A stretch of DNA of 35,489 nt, from positions 1 through 35,489 of the forward strand of contig CAJTOT010000032.1 in the NCBI GenBank assembly GCA_910577935.1, in the 5' to 3' direction. The notes under the pieces are model-generated. The model worked only from the letters and a program-made list of their open reading frames with translations. It made no database searches and had not been told where the DNA came from. Positions 1 through 7,333 of this stretch are shown here, in pieces. The number at the start of each line of letters is the position of its first letter. The stretch's first letter is position 1. Source of the DNA: an uncultured Hungatella sp. GTDB taxonomy: Bacteria; Bacillota; Clostridia; Lachnospirales; Lachnospiraceae. Both the position numbers and the translations under genes were made by a program.

Positions 1-54
1 ATTTTGGCAATCGGTAAAAATATCTGCCAAAGAGAGCTGTTTGTATGGTATCAT
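1..54 (-). CDS. Probable insertion-sequence transposase, N-terminal 18 codons only (runs off the window)
   Basis: Read on the minus strand from an ATG at 54, this open frame gives MIPYKQLSLADIFTDCQN and continues past the window edge. An AGGAGT ribosome site lies at 65-70, ten bases ahead of the start. From memory, this N-terminus resembles IS1182-like transposases common in Clostridia, whose first residues follow the pattern MIPYKQLSL-DIF. Only 18 residues are visible, so the family call is tentative. The non-coding stretch at about 55-165 would then hold the element's end; I could not define a terminal inverted repeat. Confidence 0.5.
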   Translation of the reverse strand, partial: MIPYKQLSLADIFTDCQN

Positions 55-175
55 TATAGATACAACTCCTTTCCGGTGGATGGTTGATTGTTACTCGACA
101 TCTCAATTTTACCATAAACCAGTGAGGAGTTGTTTCGTTTTGTAACAAAAAATATCCCGTATTTATGCGGGGTCT

Positions 176-210
176 GGCGTTTCGCAAACGCCTAATGTTT
201 TCTGTTTTTG
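176..210 (+). terminator. Perfect 7-bp hairpin followed by a T-rich stretch
   Basis: GGCGTTT (176-182) and AAACGCC (186-192) form a perfect stem around a CGC loop, followed by a T-rich run to 209. It resembles an intrinsic terminator but lies only about 20 bases ahead of the acylphosphatase ribosome site, so it may instead be a 5' leader hairpin of that mRNA. Confidence 0.45.
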
Positions 211-227
211 AAAGGAGAGGGACATTG

Positions 228-497
228 ATGGAAGTGAGAAAGCACATCTATTTTTCAGGTATGGTTCAGGGGGTGGGGTTTCGTTACCGCTCCACCTATC
301 TGGCCCAGTCGCGCCATCTGACCGGGTGGGTGAAGAATTTGTATGACAACCGGGTGGAGATGGAGGTCCAGGGCGAAGAGAGGAATATTGACAAGTTCCT
401 GGAGGACTTGCAGGGGCAGCGGTTTATTTCCATTGAGAACATGGAGATGACGGAGATTCCATGTGCGGAGGATCCGGGGTTTAAGGTGGTGTATTAA
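228..497 (+). CDS. acyP: Acylphosphatase
   Basis: A small (89 aa) cytosolic enzyme that hydrolyses acyl-phosphates such as carbamoyl phosphate and 1,3-bisphosphoglycerate. The family signature GMVQGVGFRYR spans residues 11-21, with the phosphate-binding arginine at R19. The second signature GWVKNLYDN supplies the catalytic asparagine N37. The start at 228 is chosen over an upstream in-frame ATG at 165 because AAAGGAGAGG lies 7 to 10 bases ahead of it and 89 residues is the normal family length. It stands alone between insertion-sequence-like sequence and a stretch of gene debris. Confidence 0.93.
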   Translation: MEVRKHIYFSGMVQGVGFRYRSTYLAQSRHLTGWVKNLYDNRVEMEVQGEERNIDKFLEDLQGQRFISIENMEMTEIPCAEDPGFKVVY

Positions 498-513
498 AAA
501 GAGGATTGCTTCT

Positions 514-570
514 TCATCGAAGGACATAGTACATCTGCTCGCTGAGACTCTGAAATTGTTCTTGGGTCAT
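514..570 (-). pseudogene. Possible remnant of a PadR-family regulator (18 codons)
   Basis: On the minus strand, ATG at 570 opens an 18-codon frame, MTQEQFQSLSEQMYYVLR, ended by TGA at 514-516. In my recollection this matches the first residues of PadR-like winged-helix repressors, which usually continue as YYVLLAL. Nothing downstream restores the rest of the domain, so this would be a truncated relic. The match is short, no clear ribosome site precedes it, and chance similarity is possible. Confidence 0.3.
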
Positions 571-619
571 AATATGCTTTAAATAGTGAAAAGAGCAGAG
601 AAAGAAAGGAATGATTTTT

Positions 620-772
620 ATGACCCGGCGCACCGGGGCAGGACCGGAAGAGGGAAAAGGAAAGCTCTCTGTTAAATGGAAATTACTGGCTATGGTTCTT
701 CTGATTCAGATTCCCTTCTGCGGCTTGTTTCTGTATGCCCAGAAGGCAGCCATAGAACAGAAATTGTTGTAA
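620..772 (+). CDS. Orphan 50-aa single-membrane-segment peptide, possibly the stub of a sensor kinase
   Basis: An ATG at 620 with AAAGGA nine bases upstream opens a 50-codon frame ending at TAA 770-772. A basic, polar N-terminus (about 20 residues) leads into a hydrophobic segment at residues 21-40 (WKLLAMVLLIQIPFCGLFLY), then a short amphipathic tail. This is the layout of the first membrane helix of two-component sensor kinases, and the frame stops where a periplasmic domain would begin. It may be a decayed kinase stub or a genuine small membrane protein; I cannot tell which. The ROK gene starts 46 bases downstream, so the two may be cotranscribed. Confidence 0.4.
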   Translation: MTRRTGAGPEEGKGKLSVKWKLLAMVLLIQIPFCGLFLYAQKAAIEQKLL

Positions 773-818
773 TATTGTCTTGAGAAATCTAAAAACAAAA
801 GGGAAAGGGGAGATTTAC

Positions 819-1754
819 ATGAAACAATATCTTGTGCTGGATCTGGGAGGAACCTTTATCAAATACGCCCTTATGGGGGCTGACGGCTCGTTCTTAAAAC
901 AGGGGAAGAAGCAGTCTCCTTTGAGCTGTATGGATGATCTTCTGGCTGCCGTCGAGTCCATCGGGGAGGAATTTAAGGGCGAGTACCAGGGGGCCGCGGT
1001 ATCTATGCCCGGCCGCATCGACACCAAAAACGGCATCGCTCACACAGGCGGTTCTTTCCGCTTTATCAAGGACGCCCCGGTGGGGAAATATTTTGAAAAA
1101 GCTTTGGGAGTTCCGGTGACAGCGGCCAATGACGGCAAATGCGCCGCCAGCGCGGAGGCGTGGAGCGGAGCTCTGTCGGATGTGGACAACGGCGCGGTGC
1201 TGGTGCTGGGAACGGGCATCGGCGGAGGAATCGTGCTGAACAAGAAAGTGTGGATGGGCAGCACTTACGGGGCTGGAGAGTTGTCGGTGTTTTCCGCGAA
1301 TCTTTGGAAGCTGTCAGAAGGGATGCCGAATTTTGGCAAAGATAATAAGGAGGCGGTGTGGACCAGTTATACCTCTACCACCGGTCTTCTGCGGCTCTAT
1401 GCCAAGTGTAAAGGGCTTCCGGAAGAAGACCACGGTGTAGACGGATTTCGGTTTTTTGAGGCATATGACGCCGGAGAGCCGGAGGCGGCAGAGGCTTTTG
1501 AGGAGTTCGGACGCTACACCGCGGCGGGAATTCACGCGGTCCAGGCAGTACTGGATCTGCAGCGGTTTGCCATCGGCGGAGGGATCAGCGCCCGGCCGGA
1601 GGTGGCGGAGAAGATCCGCCGGTGTGTAGACCGGCAGTTCGAGCTGATCCCCTTCTCCCCATTTGGCAAACCGGAGATCGTGTCATGTAAATACGGCAAT
1701 GACGCCAACCTTATCGGCGCCCTTTCCTTCCACCTGGAGCGGGAGGGAAAATAA
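819..1754 (+). CDS. ROK-family sugar kinase
   Basis: A 311-aa ROK protein (repressor/ORF/kinase fold), expected to phosphorylate a hexose or amino sugar with ATP. The phosphate-binding DLGGTFIKYALMG motif is at residues 8-20 and a second glycine-rich segment (LVLGTGIGGGIVL) at about 127-139. No helix-turn-helix precedes the kinase fold, so it is an enzyme rather than a XylR-type repressor. The usual ROK zinc cluster (CxCGxxGCxE) is not present where expected; the region reads GSTYGAGELSVF. The start at 819 follows AAAGGGGAG; an upstream in-frame start at 780 has no ribosome site. Substrate is unknown, but an aldose epimerase-like gene lies convergently downstream. Confidence 0.85.
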   Translation: MKQYLVLDLGGTFIKYALMGADGSFLKQGKKQSPLSCMDDLLAAVESIGEEFKGEYQGAAVSMPGRIDTKNGIAHTGGSFRFIKDAPVGKYFEKALGVPVTAANDGKCAASAEAWSGALSDVDNGAVLVLGTGIGGGIVLNKKVWMGSTYGAGELSVFSANLWKLSEGMPNFGKDNKEAVWTSYTSTTGLLRLYAKCKGLPEEDHGVDGFRFFEAYDAGEPEAAEAFEEFGRYTAAGIHAVQAVLDLQRFAIGGGISARPEVAEKIRRCVDRQFELIPFSPFGKPEIVSCKYGNDANLIGALSFHLEREGK

Positions 1755-1757
1755 GCC

Positions 1758-1803
1758 TTCTTGCGCCGGTCTGGCTTCGGTTACTTTTTGTCCGGCACAA
1801 GAA
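1758..1803. terminator. Imperfect 12-bp inverted repeat between convergent genes
   Basis: TTCTTGCGCCGG (1758-1769) pairs with CCGGCACAAGAA (1792-1803) with one mismatch around a 22-base loop. It sits between the convergent ROK and epimerase genes and overlaps the last codons of the latter. Neither strand has a strong T-run directly after it, so a shared terminator role is only plausible. Confidence 0.35.
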
Positions 1804-2683
1804 TCTGAATTTCCATATGGTATGATTTTTTCGCGCCAGGGTTTAGAACCTGTACATGGTGCCGGCTGATAAAGTCATCCCCCTCGTCGCTGCGCACGGC
1901 AGACCCGTTCCAGGGCTCGACGCAGAGGAGGGGGGCTTTTTTTTCATAAGGTGTCCAGAAAGCCACTGTCTCAAAGTCCGGATAGGAAACCTGGACTCCC
2001 CTGCGGGTATCCCGGTGCACCACAGAAACCTTTCGCGAGGCCAGCCGGTCAAAATATATGGCATCTTTTTTGAACAATTCATAGGAGAGAGGAAGAATTC
2101 TGGTGTGGTCCAGTACAACGCCCTGAATCATGGGATCAAACTCCAGAGTATCTAAGTTGTAGACCATGGATGACGTATGCTCTTCCCGTTCAAATTCCAG
2201 CTGATAATCTTCGAACCGCTCTCCTTCTTCCAGGGGACAGACAAATCCCGGATGGGAACCGATGCAGTAGCAGGATTCCCCCTCTCCTGTATTTTCCACC
2301 GAGTAATCCATGGAAAGTATCCCGTCCTTCAGAGTGTAGGTGAGGGAAAGCAGAAAGTCATAAGGGTAAAAACGGCGGGTGCGGCTGTCGGAGGACAGGC
2401 GAAAGACGGCGCGGTCAGCTGCTGTCTGTTCTGCGGCAAAATCGGCGTCCCTGCAAAAACCATGTTTTGGCATGTCATACCACTGCCCGTCAAAGCGGGT
2501 CCGCCCTTTCCGGCAGTTGCCCACCGACGGGAACAGCAGGGGAGAGCAGAAGGACCAGACGGCCGGATCTCTCTGCCAGATATATTCTCTGCCTTTCGTG
2601 TCTTTCAGGGAGATGAGCTGCGCGCCTGTGGAATCGACAAAGGCGCAGAAACCTGTCTTGGAATCTGTCAGTGTGATAATCAT
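1781..2683 (-). CDS. Aldose 1-epimerase family protein (LacX-like)
   Basis: A 300-aa galactose-mutarotase-fold protein. Members interconvert alpha and beta anomers of aldoses or sugar phosphates. Supporting features are the N-terminal GREYIWQRDPAVW segment, FPSVGNCRKGR at about residues 50-60, KHGFCRD (active-site-like histidine) and SHPGFVCPL (second histidine region) near the middle. Length and motifs suit the Firmicute LacX branch rather than classical GalM. The ribosome site GAAAGGAG lies 6 to 7 bases before ATG 2683. It diverges from the alcohol dehydrogenase gene and converges on the ROK kinase; together they suggest use of a hexose or polyol. Confidence 0.85.
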   Translation of the reverse strand: MIITLTDSKTGFCAFVDSTGAQLISLKDTKGREYIWQRDPAVWSFCSPLLFPSVGNCRKGRTRFDGQWYDMPKHGFCRDADFAAEQTAADRAVFRLSSDSRTRRFYPYDFLLSLTYTLKDGILSMDYSVENTGEGESCYCIGSHPGFVCPLEEGERFEDYQLEFEREEHTSSMVYNLDTLEFDPMIQGVVLDHTRILPLSYELFKKDAIYFDRLASRKVSVVHRDTRRGVQVSYPDFETVAFWTPYEKKAPLLCVEPWNGSAVRSDEGDDFISRHHVQVLNPGAKKSYHMEIQILVPDKK

Positions 2684-2964
2684 TTAAAAACTCCTTTCGT
2701 ATTAGATTCAGCGTGGCTTCACTTTGTATTCATTCCGGTTCGGACACCTGTCCGCGGCGGAAGAAAACATATATTCTTCTGTAAATGATAACAAGTTTTC
2801 GCCAAAAGGACAAGTTATTATCTTCAGATACTGGCATTTGCCAAAGATATTTGTTACTATTTACAGGAAACATCTTTTTGCCGGCCGTGCAGGGCAAGAA
2901 GCATCGGGCGGAAGCCTGACGGGGAAACTGTAACAGATATTCTTGAAAAGAGAGGAAATGTGAT
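2684..2964. promoter_or_regulatory. Divergent control region with small repeats
   Basis: This 281-bp region separates the divergent epimerase and dehydrogenase genes. It has a direct repeat ACAAGTT at 2791-2797 and 2810-2816, and a dyad TGGCA-TT-TGCCA at 2832-2843. These are candidate operator sites for a shared regulator, but no convincing -35/-10 pair stands out and no known consensus is matched. Confidence 0.3.
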
Positions 2965-4002
2965 ATGAAAGCGGTTCAGATTATAAGACCAGGGGTGCTG
3001 AAGATTGTGGACAGAGACAAGCCGTCTGTGGATAAAAAGAACAATGTTCTGGTCAGGGTGGCGGCTTCCGGCATCTGCGGCTCGGATGTGGGGATATACC
3101 ACGGAACCAACGCAGCGGCCACCTATCCCAGAGTCATCGGCCATGAGATCGTCGGCGTGGTGGAAGAGACAGGACCGGAGGCCGGGCGGATAAAAGCCGG
3201 CGACCGGGTCATCATCGACCAGGTGACGGCCTGCGGCCGGTGTTATGCCTGCAGAAAAGGACGGCCAAACGTGTGCGACAACCTTCTGGTCCGGGGAGTA
3301 CATATAGACGGGGGGTATCAGGAATACCTGGCTGTTCCCGAAAAGGACTGTTATCTGCTCCCGGCCGGGCTGTCCGACGTGGACGCAGTGATGATCGAGC
3401 CGGCCACCATAGGGGTTCAGTGCTGCAGCCGGGCCCGGCTGGAAAGTGAGGATATGGTGCTGATCTATGGTTACGGGGCGCTGGGCACATCTCTCCTGAG
3501 AATCGTGAAGCTCTATGAACCGAAGCTGATTGTGGTGGCGGATATAGAAGACAGAAAGCTGGAGGAGGCGCTGAACCAGGGGGCCTCTGCAGTCATAAAC
3601 AGCGCCAGGGAGGATGTGGCCGGCAGGTGCCGGGAGCTGACAGGGGGCCACGGCGCCACGGTGTCCATCGATGCCGCCTGTGTGAAAGGCAGTCTGCTGA
3701 CAGTGATGAATGCCACAGGCAATGCGGGGCGGGTGATGACCATGGGATTTTCCGTGTCCCCCACAGAGGTGAACCAGTTTGTGATCACCTCCAGGGAACT
3801 GGATATAAGGGGGAGCCGGCTGCAGAACCGAAAGTTCCAGGAGACTATCGACCTGGTGAGGGAAGGGAAGGTGAACTTAAACGGCAGCGTCTCCCACACA
3901 TTTCCCATGACCGAGGCACAGAAAGCCTTCGACTTGGTGGACAGCCGGGACCCCGCCGTGCGCAAGGTGGTCCTTGTCAACCAGGGACCGGATAAAACAT
4001 GA
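2965..4002 (+). CDS. Zinc-dependent medium-chain alcohol/polyol dehydrogenase
   Basis: A 345-aa NAD(P)-dependent dehydrogenase of the MDR superfamily, sorbitol/galactitol-phosphate/galactonate dehydrogenase type. Catalytic zinc ligands are C38 (in CGSDVGIYHG) and H60-E61 (in GHEIVG). The structural zinc loop has four cysteines, C90, C93, C96 and C104. The Rossmann motif is GYGALG at about 169-174, a variant of GxGxxG. The start is set by AGAGGAAA ahead of ATG 2965. The substrate cannot be read from sequence; the neighbouring epimerase and ROK kinase favour a sugar acid or polyol. Its stop overlaps a short downstream frame (ATGA). Confidence 0.9.
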   Translation: MKAVQIIRPGVLKIVDRDKPSVDKKNNVLVRVAASGICGSDVGIYHGTNAAATYPRVIGHEIVGVVEETGPEAGRIKAGDRVIIDQVTACGRCYACRKGRPNVCDNLLVRGVHIDGGYQEYLAVPEKDCYLLPAGLSDVDAVMIEPATIGVQCCSRARLESEDMVLIYGYGALGTSLLRIVKLYEPKLIVVADIEDRKLEEALNQGASAVINSAREDVAGRCRELTGGHGATVSIDAACVKGSLLTVMNATGNAGRVMTMGFSVSPTEVNQFVITSRELDIRGSRLQNRKFQETIDLVREGKVNLNGSVSHTFPMTEAQKAFDLVDSRDPAVRKVVLVNQGPDKT

Positions 4003-4229
4003 GAATGTCCCGGTGCGGGGAAAGCGCGGGGGAGAGGAAAGACAATCTTGGGGCCTCTGCCTGGCAGGCGGAGAGGATTCTGTTCGCCACCAAGTATTCT
4101 CTGCCTTTCCAGGGGCTGGAGGACAACGGAAAAGACGGAACCATAGGCGATCTGCCGGGGGCAGACGAAAAACATGAAGAGACCCGGCTGTTCATTCTGG
4201 AGCTGGAGTGCAGGACCATAGAAGTATAG
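3999..4229 (+). CDS. Hypothetical 76-aa protein overlapping the dehydrogenase stop
   Basis: The ATG at 3999 overlaps the TGA of the dehydrogenase (ATGA), a common arrangement for translational coupling. The frame runs 76 codons and ends 18 bases before a strong terminator. The peptide is hydrophilic, with an acidic middle and the tail RLFILELECRTIEV. I recognise no family, and there is no ribosome site of its own. It may be a real lineage-specific peptide or simply an open frame within a long 3' UTR. Confidence 0.35.
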   Translation: MRMSRCGESAGERKDNLGASAWQAERILFATKYSLPFQGLEDNGKDGTIGDLPGADEKHEETRLFILELECRTIEV

Positions 4230-4247
4230 CAGAGCCGGTTCCAACCG

Positions 4248-4285
4248 AAAACCAGGCTGTCCGGACAAGAGGACAGCCTGGTTTT
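4248..4285. terminator. Strong bidirectional intrinsic terminator
   Basis: AAAACCAGGCTGTCC (4248-4262) is perfectly complementary to GGACAGCCTGGTTTT (4271-4285) around an 8-base loop. The A-run on one side and T-run on the other give a U-tract in both directions, so it can end both the dehydrogenase transcript and rpoN. Confidence 0.93.
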
Positions 4286-4295
4286 CCTGTATGGT

Positions 4296-5435
4296 TCAGT
4301 TAAAAAGCGGCTCCAGGGCAGCTGTCTTTTTGTACTGGACATATTTTCCTTTGACGGCGAGCCTGACGGTGGAGGTGTCGAGTCCCACTTCCCCGGCGAT
4401 GTCTGCCGCCGCCATGGGAGACAGGGAGCCTCTCAGCTCGAAATAATCCTCCTGGCGCTTTAAGACGGCTTCCGTGACCCGGATGATAGTTCTTCTTCTC
4501 TGTTCCACACAGTTCATCACCAGTTTCGCTCTGTCCAGACGTTCCTTAAAGTAGGCGGTCAGCTCCGGGTCGCCGGATTCTTTCATCAGCTTAATATAAT
4601 AGTCGCTGAACTTGTATTCGCCCATCCACTGGTCGTTGAGCTCCACATTCCACCTGCCCCCGGATTTTGACACGATGATGTCCGGAATCACATAGGATGC
4701 CTCGGACCGCTGGATATCCATGATCGGGCGGGGGTTCAGGCTGCTGATCAGATGTATGTACTCTTTTACCTGAATGGTGGAGATCCCGAGGCGCCGGGAT
4801 ACCTTTCCGATCTGCCCTTCTATAAGATCGGCCAGATGCTCCCGCACAAGCAGGAACAAGACATCATCGTGGATATCTTTCGCCTCCAGCTGAGCGATAA
4901 GGCATTCCGTCAGGCCGGCGGAAAAGATTCCCGCTGGCTCCAGGCGGCGCAGGTCGGCAAGGCAGCGATCCAGATCTTCCCTCCCGTAGCCGGAGATGGC
5001 AGAAAGCTCTCCCATGTCCCATGTGAAAAATCCTTTGTCATCCAGGCAGTCGATGAGATAGTTCATAATCTTCAGCTCATAGCCGGAATAGTCCTTCAGC
5101 CGCAGCTGTCCCAGAATGCTTCTCTTCAGCTGGTCATCGGTCTGTGCAGACCAGTTATCTTCCGGCTCGTCTCCGCCCCGGTCCTCGTCGTCAGGACTGC
5201 CGGGGTGCTGGTCGGCGTAGGACAAGTCGCTTCCTCCGTCAGAAAACTTCTCAATGCTGGTCATAATCTCGTTTTCCTTGTGCTCCAGGTTCTCCAGCAT
5301 AGGATTCTCCAGATACTCGTTTACAAGAAAATCTTCCAGTTCCTGGTTGGTCAGCGCCAGCAAGTCCAGCGCCTGCGTCTGACCGGAGGGCGGTGACTGG
5401 GCCTGTCCCGCCGCCGTGTGAGTGCTTAAATTCAT
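4296..5435 (-). CDS. rpoN: RNA polymerase sigma-54 factor lacking the C-terminal RpoN box
   Basis: A 379-aa sigma-54. Region I, which contacts AAA+ activators, is visible at the N-terminus (QALDLLALTNQELEDFLVNE, then YLENPMLENL). An acidic region II follows, then the core-binding domain and a helix-turn-helix at about residues 335-366 (MAAADIAGEVGLDTSTVRLA, then VKGKYVQ). In usual family members (about 430-480 aa) this is followed by LKYFF and, about 80 residues later, the RpoN box ARRTVAKYRE that binds the -24 element. Here the protein ends at AALEPLFN and a terminator lies directly behind the stop. The loss is a real end, not a visible frameshift. AAAGGAG precedes ATG 5435. No sigma-54 activator is encoded in the window. 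Confidence 0.88.
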   Translation of the reverse strand: MNLSTHTAAGQAQSPPSGQTQALDLLALTNQELEDFLVNEYLENPMLENLEHKENEIMTSIEKFSDGGSDLSYADQHPGSPDDEDRGGDEPEDNWSAQTDDQLKRSILGQLRLKDYSGYELKIMNYLIDCLDDKGFFTWDMGELSAISGYGREDLDRCLADLRRLEPAGIFSAGLTECLIAQLEAKDIHDDVLFLLVREHLADLIEGQIGKVSRRLGISTIQVKEYIHLISSLNPRPIMDIQRSEASYVIPDIIVSKSGGRWNVELNDQWMGEYKFSDYYIKLMKESGDPELTAYFKERLDRAKLVMNCVEQRRRTIIRVTEAVLKRQEDYFELRGSLSPMAAADIAGEVGLDTSTVRLAVKGKYVQYKKTAALEPLFN

Positions 5436-5525
5436 AATGTCTCCTTTGTCATTTTTGGTATAGTTTCAATGCGGAATCAGGGCTTTTATGTCAGCCATGA
5501 ACGAAAACACACATGTTATAGCTTG

Positions 5526-5554
5526 ATTTTACACTTTTTTTGTGCAATATTCAA
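5526..5554 (-). promoter_or_regulatory. rpoN promoter (sigma-A type)
   Basis: On the minus strand TTGAAT (5554-5549) and TAAAAT (5531-5526) are separated by exactly 17 bases, about 90 bases ahead of the rpoN start. It is the best housekeeping-type match in this divergent spacer. Confidence 0.6.
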
Positions 5555-5575
5555 TATATTCCTTCAGCCTTTTTC

Positions 5576-5584
5576 TGATATACT
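5576..5584 (+). promoter_or_regulatory. Possible extended -10 promoter for the nitroreductase operon
   Basis: TGATATACT contains an extended -10 (TG-n-TATACT) about 75 bases upstream of the nitroreductase start. No good -35 is seen 17 bases upstream, so this is a tentative call. Confidence 0.4.
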
Positions 5585-5657
5585 TTAGATAGTGTCTGCT
5601 GTTTGTCCGATACATACAAATAAAGACGCCGCACGCCGCGGCGGGAAGGAGCTTGTG

Positions 5658-6227
5658 ATGTTAAAAGACCTGGTATATAGCTGCCGTTCTTACCGGCGTT
5701 TTGACGAGGCTGTGAGAATTTCGGAGGATGACCTTAAGGAGCTGGTGGACCTGGCGAGAATGACGGCGTCCACCGCCAACTCCCAGGCGTTAAAATTCAG
5801 GCTGGTGAACACTCCGCAGGAGACTGCCCTGGTATACCCTGCCCTGGGCTGGGCCGGGGCCCTGCCGGACTGGGACGGGCCGGAGGAAGGAGAGCGCCCC
5901 GCCGCTTACATCATAGTGGCAGAGGACTGCACCCTGGGAAAAAATAAGCTGACAGACGCAGGAATCACCGCCCAGACCATCATGCTGGGAGCCGTGGAGA
6001 AGGGGTACGGCGGCTGTATGCTGGCCAACGTGCAGAGAAGCAAGCTGGCTCAGGCGCTGAATATGGATTCTGAGAGATACACCATCCGGCTGGTGCTGGC
6101 GCTGGGCAGGCCCAAAGAGGAGGTGAAAGTGGTTCCCGTGGGAGAATCCGGAGACGTAAAATACTACAGAGACGAGGCACAGGTGCATTATGTGCCTAAG
6201 AGAAGCCTGGAAGATATTCTTTTGTAG
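5658..6227 (+). CDS. Nitroreductase-family flavoprotein
   Basis: A 189-aa FMN-dependent oxidoreductase of the nitroreductase superfamily. The N-terminal RSYRRFDEAVRIS segment supplies FMN-phosphate-binding basic residues, as in the usual R-S-x-R-x-Y start of the family. GITAQTIMLGAVEKGYGGCM, centrally placed, is the second conserved block, and LVLALGRPKEE precedes the C-terminal strand. The start at 5658 follows GGAAGGAG; the longer open frame from 5592 has no ribosome site. It may act on quinones, nitro compounds or flavin-linked substrates; the sequence does not say. The binding lipoprotein gene starts 25 bases downstream, so the two may share a transcript. Confidence 0.85.
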   Translation: MLKDLVYSCRSYRRFDEAVRISEDDLKELVDLARMTASTANSQALKFRLVNTPQETALVYPALGWAGALPDWDGPEEGERPAAYIIVAEDCTLGKNKLTDAGITAQTIMLGAVEKGYGGCMLANVQRSKLAQALNMDSERYTIRLVLALGRPKEEVKVVPVGESGDVKYYRDEAQVHYVPKRSLEDILL

Positions 6228-6252
6228 ACACGGCAGAGAACGAGGCGAGACC

Positions 6253-7329
6253 ATGAAAAACGCTAAAAACATGTTGTCTGTGTCCCCGGGGGCGCCAGGT
6301 ATGAAAGCTGCCCGGATGCATAGGCTCACTCTGATGGCTGCCCTGTGCCTGTCTGTCCCGATATGCCTGGTCCTGGGCTGCGCCCGTCCCAGACCTGGAA
6401 GCGAGGACAGGCAGCTGGTGGTGTGCACGTCGGAGCGGGAGGAACTGATGGATGCGGTGATTCCCCTGTTTGAAGAGAAATACGGGATTCAGGTCAGCCT
6501 TATTCAGGGGGAGAATGGGGAACTGTTAGAACAGGTCAGACAGGGGGAATTGCAGGCGGACGTGGTTATGGGACTGTCTCTGTCCGACATATCAGACAGT
6601 CAGCAGCTCTTTCAGGAATATGTGTCGGTCAATGACAAATACCTTCTTGAGTCATACCAGAATACCGACGGCTATGCCACCAGTTACGTGCTCAGCGGCA
6701 GCTGTCTTATCGTCAATCAGACTCTGGCCGGAGAATATGCCATATCCGGATACAGGGATCTTCTGAACCCTGAACTGAAAGGAAAAATCACCATGGCAGA
6801 CCCTTCCTCATCCTCCACGGGATTCGCCCAGCTGGTAAATATTTTGGAGGCGGGAGGCGGCTGGGAGAAGGAGGAGGCATGGAAACTGGCCGCAGGGCTT
6901 ATAGGGCAGACCAGAGGTTACGCTTCCGATTCCAGGCAGGTATACTCCAGTGTTGCCAAGGGAGAGTATGTGGCAGGCCTGTCCTATGAGGGGGCGGGGG
7001 TCAGCCTCATGAGGGAGGGCGCAGATGTAGCGATTGTCTACCCGGAGGAGGGGACTCTCTATTCCCCCAGGGCGGCAGCCATCGTCACAACCGCTGCCCA
7101 TCCAGAATACGCCAAGCATTTTGTTGACTTTATAACGGGCAAGGACATGCAGGATATTTTCGGGACTCTCCTGTCGGGGCGCCCGGTGCGCCAGGATGCC
7201 AAGAGCAGTCCGTATCTGGAAGATCTGGAGGACATACATGTGATTGTCAGAGATGAAGAGTATCTCAAAACCCACAAAAAGCTTATCTGGCAGAAATACA
7301 TGGATATGGCAAAAGAAGAAGGCTGGTGA
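6253..7329 (+). CDS. Extracellular solute-binding lipoprotein, probable sensor partner of the adjacent kinase
   Basis: A type 2 periplasmic-binding-protein fold related to the ferric/phosphonate/sugar-phosphate family (AfuA, PgtC). A hydrophobic signal segment ends in the lipobox VLGC, with the lipidated cysteine at C43 from this start. The mature part opens QLVVCTSEREELMDAVIPLF and contains SSSSTGFAQLVNILE, a typical ligand-binding loop. An alternative start at 6301 gives a more usual 27-residue signal peptide; both ribosome sites are weak. It lies directly before a sensor kinase and a response regulator and is separate from the transporter's own binding protein. It is therefore more likely to present ligand to the kinase, as PgtC does, than to feed the permease. 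Confidence 0.82.
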   Translation: MKNAKNMLSVSPGAPGMKAARMHRLTLMAALCLSVPICLVLGCARPRPGSEDRQLVVCTSEREELMDAVIPLFEEKYGIQVSLIQGENGELLEQVRQGELQADVVMGLSLSDISDSQQLFQEYVSVNDKYLLESYQNTDGYATSYVLSGSCLIVNQTLAGEYAISGYRDLLNPELKGKITMADPSSSSTGFAQLVNILEAGGGWEKEEAWKLAAGLIGQTRGYASDSRQVYSSVAKGEYVAGLSYEGAGVSLMREGADVAIVYPEEGTLYSPRAAAIVTTAAHPEYAKHFVDFITGKDMQDIFGTLLSGRPVRQDAKSSPYLEDLEDIHVIVRDEEYLKTHKKLIWQKYMDMAKEEGW

Positions 7330-7333
7330 ACAG

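Noticed and set aside
2177..2788. 203-codon plus-strand frame opposite the epimerase
   Set aside because: Antisense to a recognised gene and lacking a ribosome site.
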